Below are positions 8,286 through 16,413 of a stretch of DNA of 64,000 nt, in pieces. The stretch spans positions 33,554-97,553 of the forward strand of contig NZ_BPQO01000027.1 of NCBI RefSeq assembly GCF_022179285.1, in the 5' to 3' direction. Every line of letters starts with the position of its first letter. The first letter of the stretch is position 1. The position numbers and the translations under genes are program-made. The stretch comes from Methylobacterium hispanicum. GTDB taxonomy: Bacteria > Pseudomonadota > Alphaproteobacteria > Rhizobiales > Beijerinckiaceae. The notes under the pieces were generated by a model. It made no database searches and was not told the origin of the DNA. It saw only the letters and a program-made list of their open reading frames with translations.

Positions 8286-9092
8286 CTAAGCTCCCATGGT
8301 CATGACCGAGCCGCCGTCGACCCTGAGGAACTCGCCCGTGATAAAGCTGGCATGTTCGGAGCAGAGGAACGTGACCGCGGCGGCGACTTCCTCCGCGCGG
8401 CCGCGCCGCTTGGCGACGATGCCGGGGCGCTCCTCGTCCAGAGTGACCTGGACCGCTTCGTCGAACGAGATGCCTTTCTCCTTGGCCTTCTTCTCCATCT
8501 GCGCGTCGGTCATCGGCGTTGCGATGAAGGCTGGCCCGACCGCGTTCACAAGCACGCCGTCCGGCCCGTAGGCCTTGGACAATCCTTTCGCGAGGTTCAG
8601 GACGCCCGCCTTGGCCGCCGCGTAGGGCAGTTCCTCGACGTAGGGCTGCACGGCGTCCTCGGACGAGAACAGCACGACGCGGCCCCAGCCAGCCTTGCGC
8701 ATGTGCGGAATGAAGGCCCTGGTCGCGCGCACCCCGGCCATGAGATCAGTCTGCAATGCCTCAAGCCAGTCGTCGTCGGTGAGGTCCAGGAAGTCCCCCG
8801 ACGCCCCGGTGATCCCGGCGGCGCAGACGAGGATGGTCGGCTTGTCGTCGAAGGCCATGTTGGCGAAGGCGGCGAGCACCTCGATCCCCTTGGCCGTGCT
8901 CAGGTCCGCTTCGATGGCACGGACCGGGCCCAGCGCCGCCAGTTCCTTGGCGGTGGCCTGCAACTCAGGGCCTTCCTTGTCGGTCAGGACGACGTGCACG
9001 CCCTCGCGTAAGAGATGTTCGGCGGTCGAGCGGCCCATGCCAGACTTGGCTCCCGTCACGACCGCGACCCGTCCGCTGATGCCAAGATCCAT
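8286..9092 (-). CDS. SDR-family NAD(P)-dependent oxidoreductase
   Basis: 268 residues, classical short-chain dehydrogenase. The cofactor motif TGAKSGMG is at about residues 14-21, CAAG replaces the usual NNAG, and the catalytic tyrosine/lysine lie in YAAAKAG, preceded by SSEDAV with the catalytic serine. The C-terminal ITGEFLRVDGG is typical. Asp in LTDKEG after strand 2 suggests NAD(H) preference. The substrate is unknown. Monocistronic as far as can be seen; about 290 bases without a gene separate it from dps. Confidence 0.85.
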   Translation of the reverse strand: MDLGISGRVAVVTGAKSGMGRSTAEHLLREGVHVVLTDKEGPELQATAKELAALGPVRAIEADLSTAKGIEVLAAFANMAFDDKPTILVCAAGITGASGDFLDLTDDDWLEALQTDLMAGVRATRAFIPHMRKAGWGRVVLFSSEDAVQPYVEELPYAAAKAGVLNLAKGLSKAYGPDGVLVNAVGPAFIATPMTDAQMEKKAKEKGISFDEAVQVTLDEERPGIVAKRRGRAEEVAAAVTFLCSEHASFITGEFLRVDGGSVMTMGA

Positions 9093-9385
9093 CTGTCTCG
9101 TTCCGTCACCGTTCGAGAGGGCCGCTCCGTGTCACACCATGAGCGGTAAACGGGAAGTCCGCCTTGCGGGAGAGGTTCCGTGGGAGTTCCGTGCTCCGGC
9201 CTTCTTGCCGAGTGATGCAGGCTCGAAGTTCCCGTTCCACCTGCTCAAGACCGATACCTGAACTCGTCGCGACGAGCCGGTGCGACCCTAGGCGGCCGGG
9301 GGCTGGGGTGCCCAAAGGTCGGACCCAACCAAGGGAACCACCTCCGCTCTACACAATTGCCGCCTCGGCATCACGGAGCAGAAGC

Positions 9386-9922
9386 ATGGCGACGAGCAGC
9401 ACCCCGCGTACTCATCGGACCCGCAACAACACCGATTCCAACGCCAAGAAGGTGTCCATCGAGGCCTTGAACGCCCGGCTGGCGGACGGCATCGACCTCG
9501 CGCTGGCGATCAAGCAGGCGCACTGGAATCTCAAAGGGCCGCAGTTCATCGGGATCCACCTGATGCTGGACGGCTTCCGCGCCGAGATCAGCGGCTTCAA
9601 CGACAAGGTGGCCGAGCGGGCGGTGCAGCTCGGTGGCACGGCCCTGGGAACGGCGCAGGTCGTGGCCGACAAGACCAAGTTGCCCGCCTACCCGACCGGC
9701 ATCTACGCCATCGCCGACCACGTCGCCGCGCTGATCGACAGCTACGCCGCCTACGCCAACGCCGTGCGCGAGAACATCGACGAGACGGACGAGGCGGGTG
9801 ACGCCGACACGGCGGACCTGTTCACGGAGGTGTCCCGCGCCGTCGACAAGCACCTCTGGTTCCTCGAAGCCCACGTGCAAGAGCCGACGGGTCAGATGCG
9901 CGACGGCGACGCTCGCAATTGA
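9386..9922 (+). CDS. dps: Dps, DNA-binding ferritin-like protein
   Basis: 178 residues. A basic Ser/Thr/Asn-rich tail (1-22) precedes the ferritin-like helices. The ferroxidase signature is complete: KQAHWNLKGP with His, then HLMLDGFRAEISGFND with Asp and Glu. Dps forms a dodecamer that oxidises Fe(II) with peroxide and protects DNA in stress. The ATG at 9386 gives the usual Dps length; an in-frame upstream extension is not Dps-like. It stands between two copies of the catalase-like gene pairs, a sensible oxidative-stress neighbourhood. Confidence 0.9.
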   Translation: MATSSTPRTHRTRNNTDSNAKKVSIEALNARLADGIDLALAIKQAHWNLKGPQFIGIHLMLDGFRAEISGFNDKVAERAVQLGGTALGTAQVVADKTKLPAYPTGIYAIADHVAALIDSYAAYANAVRENIDETDEAGDADTADLFTEVSRAVDKHLWFLEAHVQEPTGQMRDGDARN

Positions 9923-9927
9923 GCCGT

Positions 9928-9965
9928 GGCCGCCCCTTCGTACCTGACCGTACTGAGGGGCGGTC
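9928..9965. terminator. Hairpin between convergent dps and catalase-like gene
   Basis: GGCCGCCCCT and AGGGGCGGTC form a 10-bp stem (one G-U pair) around an 18-base loop, exactly between two converging stop codons. There is no long T-run; probably a shared bidirectional terminator. Confidence 0.5.
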
Positions 9966-9980
9966 GTCAGAAACGTGGTG

Positions 9981-11063
9981 TCAGGCCGGGATGCTTTCGG
10001 GCGAGGCTGTGTTCTCTGCGGTCACGCCATTCTCGCGATGCCGGAAATCGCTCAGCGCCCGATAGACCTGCAGCCGTGCGCGCATCACCGAGCCGAGCGG
10101 CCGGTGCTCCGCGAGGCTGTGCGCCGGCCGGAAGGTCATCACCTCGTCGAAGTAGTGCACCCGCTCGGGTGAGTAGGCATCTTGGCGCGGCAGCCGAAGC
10201 GTCGCCACCGTCCGGTACGGGCTGACCGCGACCGGCCAGTCGACCGAGGCGTCCTCGATGGGCTGGCGCTCAGCATCCGCCCAGAGCTGCGCCTTAAGCT
10301 CGTACACCACCTCGTTGTCGCGGAAGAACGCCGCGGCCGCGTGGCGGAAACCGTCCTCGTCATCGTGTGGGTCGAGCCGCCATTCGGCCAGGTCCAGCTG
10401 CGCCTGCGAAGCCGGGACCGCGCCGAGCTTGGCGACGTAGTCCCCGAACCGCATCGGGGCTTGGCTGAAGTAGCTGTCGGCGAGCGGATGGCTGTAGGGG
10501 TGGCCCAGGAAGTCGGCCATGGCGCTCTCCGTGCCGAAGGCATGCAACACCCGGTTGAGGTTGCGTGCGGTTGCGGCGGCCGCACTTTTCACGCCCTCGG
10601 GCAGGCCGGTCGCCTTGCCGATCACGGTTCCGTCGCGCAGGAACCCGGCCGCCGTCCCGGACGGGAAGGTCGTGCCGGTGGCGAGCACGAAGTCCTGGGT
10701 CTCGACGTCGTGGCCGGGCAGCTTCTCGCCGGGCACCCCGAAGACCTTGATCGACATGCCGCGGTGGGTCGACACGCGGTCGCCCAGGGTTTCGCCCGGC
10801 CCCTGGGCGAAGCGCACGGCCACCTTGTGCATCCCGGGCTTGGCGAACAGACCCTGTGCGAGTTCGGGCGGCAGGCCTTCGGGAACGACCAACTCCCCGG
10901 TGACGCAGGCAGAGCTTTTCGCGTGGCTCGCGCGCACCGCGTGACGCTCGCGCTTCTCCACGACCTGCGACTGCTGGGTCATCCCCTGGATGATGCCGTC
11001 GATGGACTTCTGCTCGTCCGGGGCAGGCGTCTCGATGTCGGGCGCGTAACGGAGGTAGGTCAT
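9981..11063 (-). CDS. Catalase-family (y4iL-type) heme protein, minus-strand partner
   Basis: 360 residues. Catalase-core text: RASHAKSSACVTGEL (putative distal His), MHKVAVRFAQGPGETLGDRVSTHRGMSIKVFGV, QDFVLATG and MRFGDYVAKL. It is related to, but clearly distinct from, the divergently transcribed protein at 11324. The pair share roughly 260 bases of upstream DNA, so they form a divergent unit. A 5' fragment of a second copy survives at 5866-6052. The likely role is peroxide defence in the cytoplasm. Confidence 0.75.
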   Translation of the reverse strand: MTYLRYAPDIETPAPDEQKSIDGIIQGMTQQSQVVEKRERHAVRASHAKSSACVTGELVVPEGLPPELAQGLFAKPGMHKVAVRFAQGPGETLGDRVSTHRGMSIKVFGVPGEKLPGHDVETQDFVLATGTTFPSGTAAGFLRDGTVIGKATGLPEGVKSAAAATARNLNRVLHAFGTESAMADFLGHPYSHPLADSYFSQAPMRFGDYVAKLGAVPASQAQLDLAEWRLDPHDDEDGFRHAAAAFFRDNEVVYELKAQLWADAERQPIEDASVDWPVAVSPYRTVATLRLPRQDAYSPERVHYFDEVMTFRPAHSLAEHRPLGSVMRARLQVYRALSDFRHRENGVTAENTASPESIPA

Positions 11064-11269
11064 GGGCGTCTCCTGATCGTGTCGTGCGCCAACGGGATTG
11101 CTTGACGTTGGCCGGGGTCAGGGCGCGGGATCGACCTGCTGCTTTGGAGCAGAGGGCGGGCGCAAGACGACGAACCCGTGGCGGTTGGGCGGGCCGTACC
11201 GCCGACAAATCGTCCGCCGGGGCGTACGTTCCCGGGTTCGTTCATGGGCGATTGAATGTCCCGCAATCC

Positions 11270-11294
11270 GGAACGTCACCCACCCGCTGTCGTT
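11270..11294 (+). promoter_or_regulatory. EcfG-type general-stress promoter
   Basis: GGAAC (11270-11274), 16 bases, CGTT (11291-11294): an exact match to the alphaproteobacterial EcfG consensus, 30 nt ahead of the GTG at 11324. Confidence 0.65.
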
Positions 11295-11323
11295 CTGTCT
11301 CGGCCGCTGCCAGGAGACGGACC

Positions 11324-12403
11324 GTGCAACCTCCCGTTCGATACAGTCCCGATGTCGAGGTGGTGAGGCCCGACGAAGGGCAGACCATCGAACAACTGAA
11401 CGAGGCCTTCGACACGATCCTAACCAGGGTCGCGGAGCATTCGGGCCATGCCGTGCGCTCGGTCCACGCGAAGTCGCACGGTATCCTCGAAGGGACGCTG
11501 ACGGTCGATGCGGGGCTGCCCCCCGAACTGGCCCAGGGCCTGTTCGCGAAGGCGGGCGAGCATAAGGTGTACATGCGGATGTCGACCAACGCGGGCGACA
11601 TCCTACCCGACTCCGTCTCCCTGCCCCGGGGCATCGCCTTGAAGGTCCTGGACGTCGAGGGCGAGCGTCTCCCGGATGCGGAAGGGACGACGCAGAACTT
11701 CATCATGGTCAACGGCAAGGTGTTCCAGGCGCCGAACGCCGAGAAGTTCCTCGGCAGCCTCAAGCTGCTCGCCGGCACGACCGACCGGGTGGAGGGGCTG
11801 AAGGTCGCCGCCTCGACCGTGTTGCGCGGGGTGAACAAGGCGCTGCACGCATTTGGCGTCGACAGCCCCACCATCGGCTCGCTGGGCGGCGCGCCCAACG
11901 TCGACCCCCTCGGCGAGACGTATAATAGCCTGACGCCGTTTCGGTACGGTGACTACATCGCCAAGTTCTCGCTGGTACCGGTCGCCCCCGCCCTGACCGC
12001 CCTGACCGGCACCGAGATCGACGCCTCCGGTCGGCCGAACGCGATCCGCGAGACGGTGCGGTCCGAGATGGCTGGCATCGCCGGCGAATGGGAGTTCCGC
12101 GTGCAGCTCTGCCGCGATCTCGAACGCCAGCCCATTGAGGACCCGACGGTGGAATGGAAGGAGGACGAGGCACCGTTCCAGCGGGTCGGCGTCCTCCGTG
12201 TCCAGCCGCAGGACAGTTGGGATCCGGCCCGGGTCCAGGTGGTGGATGAGGAGATGCGCTTCAGCGTCTGGACCGGGCTCGCCGCGCATCGGCCGCTCGG
12301 CAACATCAACCGGGCCCGCAACGCCCCCTACCGGCATTCGGCCGAGTTCCGCGAGCGCTTCAACCGCTGCCCGATCCACGAGCCGGGCGCGCTGCGCCGA
12401 TGA
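11324..12403 (+). CDS. Catalase-family (y4iL-type) heme protein, copy 2
   Basis: 359 residues from GTG 11324, which has CAGGAGAC suitably upstream. It carries the same motifs as copy 1 (RSVHAKSHG, FIMVNGKVF, FRYGDYIAKF) and differs from it by scattered substitutions only. Its TGA (12401-12403) overlaps the ATG of the SnoaL-like gene, so the two form an operon behind the EcfG promoter. In copy 1 no SnoaL-like gene follows, so the duplication ended near the stop codon. Confidence 0.75.
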   Translation: MQPPVRYSPDVEVVRPDEGQTIEQLNEAFDTILTRVAEHSGHAVRSVHAKSHGILEGTLTVDAGLPPELAQGLFAKAGEHKVYMRMSTNAGDILPDSVSLPRGIALKVLDVEGERLPDAEGTTQNFIMVNGKVFQAPNAEKFLGSLKLLAGTTDRVEGLKVAASTVLRGVNKALHAFGVDSPTIGSLGGAPNVDPLGETYNSLTPFRYGDYIAKFSLVPVAPALTALTGTEIDASGRPNAIRETVRSEMAGIAGEWEFRVQLCRDLERQPIEDPTVEWKEDEAPFQRVGVLRVQPQDSWDPARVQVVDEEMRFSVWTGLAAHRPLGNINRARNAPYRHSAEFRERFNRCPIHEPGALRR

Positions 12404-12813
12404 CAGAGGACAACAGGCGGCTCGTCCGCGCCTACTTCGATGCGTTCCGCGACTGCGACGATGCTTGGTGGGACGCCAACATCGCGCCGGACTTCGTCAG
12501 GCACGACCCGGGCCTCGACTTCGAGGTGCGCGGACCGGCGGGCGTGCGCAAGCTCGCCGCGGTCCTGCATGGCGGCCTGTCGGACATTGCCATGCCGGTC
12601 GACGAACTCATCGCCGAGGGCGACCGCATACTCGCACGGCTACGTTTCCAGGGGCGGCATACCGGGGAGTTCCAGGGACTGCCGGCCACCGGGCAACACG
12701 TCGACATCGTGGTCATGGACCTCTTCCAAGTCGCGGACGGTCGCCTCGTCGAACACTGGGCGTTGATGGACAACCTGACGATGCTCAAGCAACTCGGCGC
12801 CGTTGACACGTGA
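12400..12813 (+). CDS. SnoaL-like / ester cyclase family protein
   Basis: 137 residues of the NTF2-like fold. VRAYFDAFRDCDDAWWDANIAPDFVRHDPG at the start, the RLRFQGRHTGEFQGLPATGQ strand pair and VADGRLVEHWALMD at the end are typical SnoaL-like polyketide-cyclase/ester-cyclase text, including the two carboxylate-His positions of the pocket. Bacterial members of this group have poorly defined substrates. Translated by ATGA overlap with the catalase-like gene, hence probably stress-induced. Confidence 0.75.
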   Translation: MTEDNRRLVRAYFDAFRDCDDAWWDANIAPDFVRHDPGLDFEVRGPAGVRKLAAVLHGGLSDIAMPVDELIAEGDRILARLRFQGRHTGEFQGLPATGQHVDIVVMDLFQVADGRLVEHWALMDNLTMLKQLGAVDT

Positions 12814-12893
12814 CGGCCGGCGACGACGCCGTGACGTGATAACCCGCGTCCCGGCGGCCACTCCACGGAGGCTGCGTCCGCCGGGATGAGCGA

Positions 12894-13811
12894 TCAGGCG
12901 GTGCCGTTGCCGCCGGTGGCGCCGTAGACCTCGCCGGTGACGTAGCTCGCCTCCTGGCTCGCGAGGAACACGTAAACCGGAGCGAGTTCAACCGGCTGGC
13001 CGGGACGGCCCAGCGGCACCTCGGAACCGAACTTCTCGACATTCTCCTGCGGCTGGCCGCCCGAGGGCTGCAGCGCCGTCCAGAACGGACCGGGCGCCAC
13101 CGCGTTCACCCGGATGCCCTTCGCGATCTGCTGCTTGGCCAGCGCCTTCGAGAAGGCGACGATGCCGGCCTTCGTGGTCGCGTAGTCGACCAGGATCTGC
13201 GGCGGGTTGTAGGCCACGACCGAGGCGGTGTTGATCACCGAGGCGCCGGCCGGCATGTGCGGTAGGGCGGCCTTGGTGATCCAGAACATGGCGTAGAGGT
13301 TGGTCTTCAGCGTCCGATCGAACTGCTCGTCCGTGATATCGGCGATGTCTTTCTGGTTCGTCTGCTTGCCAGCGTTATTGACGAGAATGTCGAGGCCGCC
13401 GAGGTCGGTGACCGCCTTCTTCACGAGTGCCTCGCAGAACCCCTTGTCGGTGATGTCGCCCGGCAGCAGCACCGCCTTGCGGCCCTCCGCCTCGATCAGC
13501 TTGGCGACCTCCTGCGCGTCGGGCATCTCGTCCGCGACGAAGCTGAGCGCCACGTCGGCGCCCTCGCGGGCGAACGCGATGGCGGCTGCCCGACCGATAC
13601 CGGAATCGGCACCGGTGACGAGGGCCTTGCGTCCCTCTAGGCGACCGTGGCCGCGATAGCTGGTTTCGCCATGGTCGGGCTTGGGCTTCATCGCCTGCGC
13701 CAGCCCCGGGGCTTCCTGCGGCTGCTTCTCGAAGGGCGGTTGCGGGTATTGTGTGCGGGGGTCCTGCATCTTCAGGCGCAGGTCCGGGGCATCCGTCATC
13801 TGGTGTTCCAT
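12894..13811 (-). CDS. SDR-family oxidoreductase (YhdF/YghA-type)
   Basis: About 305 residues. The N-terminal block DPRTQYPQPPFEKQPQ...KPDHGETSYRGHGRLEGRKALVTGADSGIGRA is the signature of stress-associated SDRs of the YghA/YhdF type. NNAG, the serine in INTASV and YATTKAG (catalytic Tyr/Lys) are present. The start is uncertain: ATG 13811 and ATG 13799 are both in frame and neither has a strong ribosome-binding site; the longer open frame to 13880 reads unlike the family. The family acts on aldehydes/ketones with NADP(H); substrate unknown. Confidence 0.8.
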   Translation of the reverse strand: MEHQMTDAPDLRLKMQDPRTQYPQPPFEKQPQEAPGLAQAMKPKPDHGETSYRGHGRLEGRKALVTGADSGIGRAAAIAFAREGADVALSFVADEMPDAQEVAKLIEAEGRKAVLLPGDITDKGFCEALVKKAVTDLGGLDILVNNAGKQTNQKDIADITDEQFDRTLKTNLYAMFWITKAALPHMPAGASVINTASVVAYNPPQILVDYATTKAGIVAFSKALAKQQIAKGIRVNAVAPGPFWTALQPSGGQPQENVEKFGSEVPLGRPGQPVELAPVYVFLASQEASYVTGEVYGATGGNGTA

Positions 13812-14022
13812 GGCGCCGGCTTGGCCAGAGCAGCACACGCGGCGCGGTTCAGGGAAGGCGCTGCCCGGATAGCGGGCCAATCACCGACTCGCGCGTCTGT
13901 TCCAGTGGCCGTTGGGGGTGTCATCGCCACACCCGACCCTGGGGTCTTACCTGCGTCATCGTCCGCAGGGACCGGGCCTCCGCTTAGGCGTTGTGAGATG
14001 GGACCGACCCACCGGAGACGTC

Positions 14023-14274
14023 ATGCTGAACCCGTTCTATGCCACGTTCCTGCTCGCCGTGGAGGCGCAGAAGGTCGTCGAGTTGCGGCTGGTGCGGATC
14101 GCCTGGGGCGGAGCCGAGGCTCAGGCCGAGATGGTGTCGATGGTCGGCGAGAAGGTCGTGGCCGCGATGGAAGCTGCCAACACCCTGATGGCGGGCGGAA
14201 GCCCCGGCGAGGTCGTCGCACGCTACCGGGAACTGGTCGCAGACAATACGCGGCGCCTCTCAGGAATGGTCTGA
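14023..14274 (+). CDS. Small hypothetical protein
   Basis: 83 residues, wholly helical in appearance: NPFYATFLLAVEAQKVVELRLVRIAWGG is hydrophobic/amphipathic and the rest is Ala/Glu/Val-rich, reminiscent of short phasin-like helices. A good CCGGAGACGTC precedes the ATG. I recognise no family. Single gene before a gene-poor stretch. Confidence 0.6.
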   Translation: MLNPFYATFLLAVEAQKVVELRLVRIAWGGAEAQAEMVSMVGEKVVAAMEAANTLMAGGSPGEVVARYRELVADNTRRLSGMV

Positions 14275-14629
14275 GCGCCGGCGCCTGCAGCCAAGTTCCT
14301 GGCATTCCGGGGTAAACGGAGCCGACATGGGTGATCTACCCACGTAGCACGATTTGGTCGTGGGGGTCTGCTAATGCTTGATGACCGGACTTTCGGACGG
14401 TTGGCGGCAAGGGTCAGCTGATGGCGCATCGCCGTCTTCATCAGTGGAGCCTCGCCACTGCAGGCCTGCTGATAAGCTTCGACAGATCCCTGCCATTCAG
14501 CGTGGTACGGCCACCGCGGTTGGCGACGCTTCCATCGTCCACAGCGGCATTTTGGTTGACACTGTGTACCACCAGGGTGCTACACAGAGGGACAGCGGCA
14601 TCGACCTAAAGCTTTGAGATAGCTAGGGA

Positions 14630-14674
14630 TATTCGGTCGGCAGGCGTCGGGTTCGAATCCAGGTCCCCCAGCCA
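14630..14674 (+). other. tRNA 3'-end-like sequence (possible attachment-site scar)
   Basis: The sequence CGGGTTCGAATCC (canonical T-loop) is followed by a seven-base acceptor-like TCCCCCA, one base and CCA (14672-14674). No matching 5' half (TGGGGGA and D-arm) exists at tRNA distance upstream, so this is a tRNA 3' end without its 5' part, as left by integrases. It sits in the gene-poor 14275-15165 stretch, just before the T3SS locus. The T-stem has one mismatch. Confidence 0.45.
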
Positions 14675-14684
14675 TCTAATTCAG

Positions 14685-14714
14685 CCCGCTAAGTCAACGA
14701 CTTGGCGGGTTTTT
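14685..14714 (+). terminator. Rho-independent terminator
   Basis: An 11-bp stem (CCCGCTAAGTC / GACTTGGCGGG, one G-U pair) closes a three-base AAC loop and is followed directly by TTTTT. It lies 10 bases behind the tRNA-like 3' end, as a terminator of that former RNA gene would. Confidence 0.75.
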
Positions 14715-15106
14715 GAATGCTCGAACGTCGTCTCGAACGGATTGCAACACGCCGCAATACGACCCATGCTTCTACAATGGGCCACGCTGCGCGGTCGGCG
14801 GCTCCGTGCAACACGAACGGAACACCCTCACGCCTGTCTGAGAGCGGCCATCCTCCCGAGCGGCCAGTTCCTCCATCGCCTCATCGAGCCGCGCTTCGTC
14901 GGTCGATAGATATCCTGCGCAGCCGTAGGGTGAGGATAGCAGCAGGCGACACCTCCGGGATCGCGCGGTCGCGAGCACCCGGCCAGCCCATGCTCCCCGC
15001 TCGGCCCGATGTCGGGTGTCGACGCGTCGCGGGACGGGCGATGGCCGGCCCCGATCCGGGGTCGCGTCCTCGACCGGCATGGCGTGTCAGGTCACACGAT
15101 CCCGGA

Positions 15107-15135
15107 TTGGCAGACGGCGGCCCCTCGACTAGACT
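15107..15135 (+). promoter_or_regulatory. Candidate sigma-70 promoter
   Basis: TTGGCA (15107-15112), exactly 17 bases, TAGACT (15130-15135), 30 nt ahead of the ATG at 15166. This is the only promoter-like element I see in 14715-15165, which otherwise holds nothing recognisable. Confidence 0.35.
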
Positions 15136-15165
15136 TCCCGCATTCCGGCCATCGACGGTTCCGCC

Positions 15166-15387
15166 ATGATCAATCCCGTTCGGAGTTCCTCCAACGACCA
15201 GATGCGGGCCGAGCCAGCCGGCGATCGCGGCCGGGCCGACAAGTTCTCGAGCACGCTCGCGGCTTGGATGTCGCGGGGTTCCGCGATCCGCGCGAACTAC
15301 GCCGTGAGCGAGGAGCACGAGGATCCGGAGCCCGAGCCGATCAAGGCGAGCGCACCGATCATCGCGCCGGACGTCGCGAAGGCCTGA
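15166..15387 (+). CDS. Small hypothetical protein at the edge of the T3SS locus
   Basis: 73 residues, hydrophilic, Ser/Arg-rich N-terminus, one short helix (FSSTLAAWMSRGSAIRANYA) and an acidic/proline tail (EEHEDPEPEPIKASAP). No signal peptide or membrane segment. Polar, Ser-rich N-termini are common in T3SS substrates, but here that is only suggestive. It faces the end of the minus-strand T3SS operon (stop at 15413). Function unknown. Confidence 0.5.
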   Translation: MINPVRSSSNDQMRAEPAGDRGRADKFSSTLAAWMSRGSAIRANYAVSEEHEDPEPEPIKASAPIIAPDVAKA

Positions 15388-15412
15388 CGGAGCGCGCCCA
15401 CCTCCGCCGGCC

Positions 15413-15697
15413 TCAGGGAACGAGGGGCGCGCCCGGCTGCCGGTAGACGCTCTGCTCGCCGATCAGGTCGGCGGCGTCGCGCCGGCGGGTCTGGTCGCTC
15501 TCGATCAGGGTGATGCTCGTCTGGTCGAGATAGGCCTTGAAGGCGTCGTCCGCCTCGTTCGCGCGCGCGGACGCGGTGGCGTCGGCTTGCCGCGCGATCG
15601 CGCGGGGTGAGCTGACGGGCAAGGGGTCACGGGTGCCCTGAAGGGTCTGGTAGGCCGGCAGCGGGATCGAACTCGTCGCCTGGATGGGATCGCTCAC
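15413..15697 (-). CDS. Small protein, last gene of the sctV operon
   Basis: 94 residues from GTG 15697; the start codon overlaps the TGA of the upstream membrane protein (GTGA), so it is almost certainly co-translated. The sequence is soluble: a Pro/Ser/Thr-rich first third and a helical middle (ANEADDAFKAYLDQTSITLIESDQTRRRDAADLI). It resembles no T3SS family I can name; size and position would allow a small secreted component or an accessory of the ExbB/ExbD-like proteins before it. Confidence 0.6.
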   Translation of the reverse strand: MSDPIQATSSIPLPAYQTLQGTRDPLPVSSPRAIARQADATASARANEADDAFKAYLDQTSITLIESDQTRRRDAADLIGEQSVYRQPGAPLVP

Positions 15698-16413
15698 GGT
15701 CCGTCTCCCCGGTTCGTCTCGGCGCCGGAACGCTCAGCGTAGCGGGCGCGCGGGCGCGGCACAATCCACTCGATCGCCACGACGGCGGCGAAGGCCCCGA
15801 GGAGCATCGCGACCGTCACGGCCGCGCCGAGCCAGCCGCGCAGGCGCTCGCCCATCGCGCCGGCCGGCCGCGGATCGGGCGCACCGCCCGCGCCCGGAGC
15901 GGGCGGACCGGCGGCGCCTCCCAGAAGGCGGGCGAGCTCCGCGCGGAACCGGGGCAGGTCGGAGCGGCGCGCGAGGAGGGCCCGGAACGCGGGCGTCCAA
16001 CCCGCCTCCGCGTCCCCGAGCGCCGGTGGCACCGAGATCTCGTCCCAGGGCCGGCCCGCGCCGGCGAGGCGGGCGGCGACCGCCGGGTAGTGCCGGTGCG
16101 AGAACACGTAGAGCCGCACCGGCAAGGCCGGATCGAGCCCGCGCAGGGCCGCGTCGAGCGAGGGGGGCTCGACCTCGGTGAGGTCGATGGAGAGCCCCTC
16201 CGCGTCCGGCCGCCGCGCGTGCAGGATCGCGACGAGGGCGTCGGCGCGCAGGGGTGCGCGCCCGACCGCACCGAGCTCGGCCGCCTCGGTCGGCGGACCG
16301 GGTGCCCCGTCCGGGGCGACGGCGCCCGCCTGCAGCAGGATCAGGAGGATCAGCAGCAGCGCCGCGAAGACGTTGGCCGAGAGATCGGTGAGGACGGTGC
16401 CGGCCGCATTCAT
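15694..16413 (-). CDS. ExbD/MotB-like membrane protein with a second C-terminal membrane segment
   Basis: 239 residues. The N-terminal membrane helix (about 10-31) is preceded by Asp10 in VLTDLSANVFAALLLILLILL; an aspartate at this point is the proton-carrying position of ExbD, TolR and MotB. A globular region (35-195) is followed by a second helix (WLGAAVTVAMLLGAFAAVVAIEWIVP). The ATG overlaps the stop of the preceding ExbD-like gene (ATGA). Together with the two genes upstream it makes an ExbB-ExbD-like set coupled to sctV. The family assignment rests on topology and the aspartate, not on strong sequence motifs. Confidence 0.55.
   Translation of the reverse strand: MNAAGTVLTDLSANVFAALLLILLILLQAGAVAPDGAPGPPTEAAELGAVGRAPLRADALVAILHARRPDAEGLSIDLTEVEPPSLDAALRGLDPALPVRLYVFSHRHYPAVAARLAGAGRPWDEISVPPALGDAEAGWTPAFRALLARRSDLPRFRAELARLLGGAAGPPAPGAGGAPDPRPAGAMGERLRGWLGAAVTVAMLLGAFAAVVAIEWIVPRPRARYAERSGAETNRGDGP

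Noticed and set aside
9310..9360. GGAAC near 9339 as an EcfG promoter for dps
   Set aside because: The sequence 16-17 bases downstream is AATT rather than CGTT.
14772..15080. 102-codon minus-strand frame in the gene-poor stretch
   Set aside because: No family pattern or start signals; one helix-like segment is not enough.
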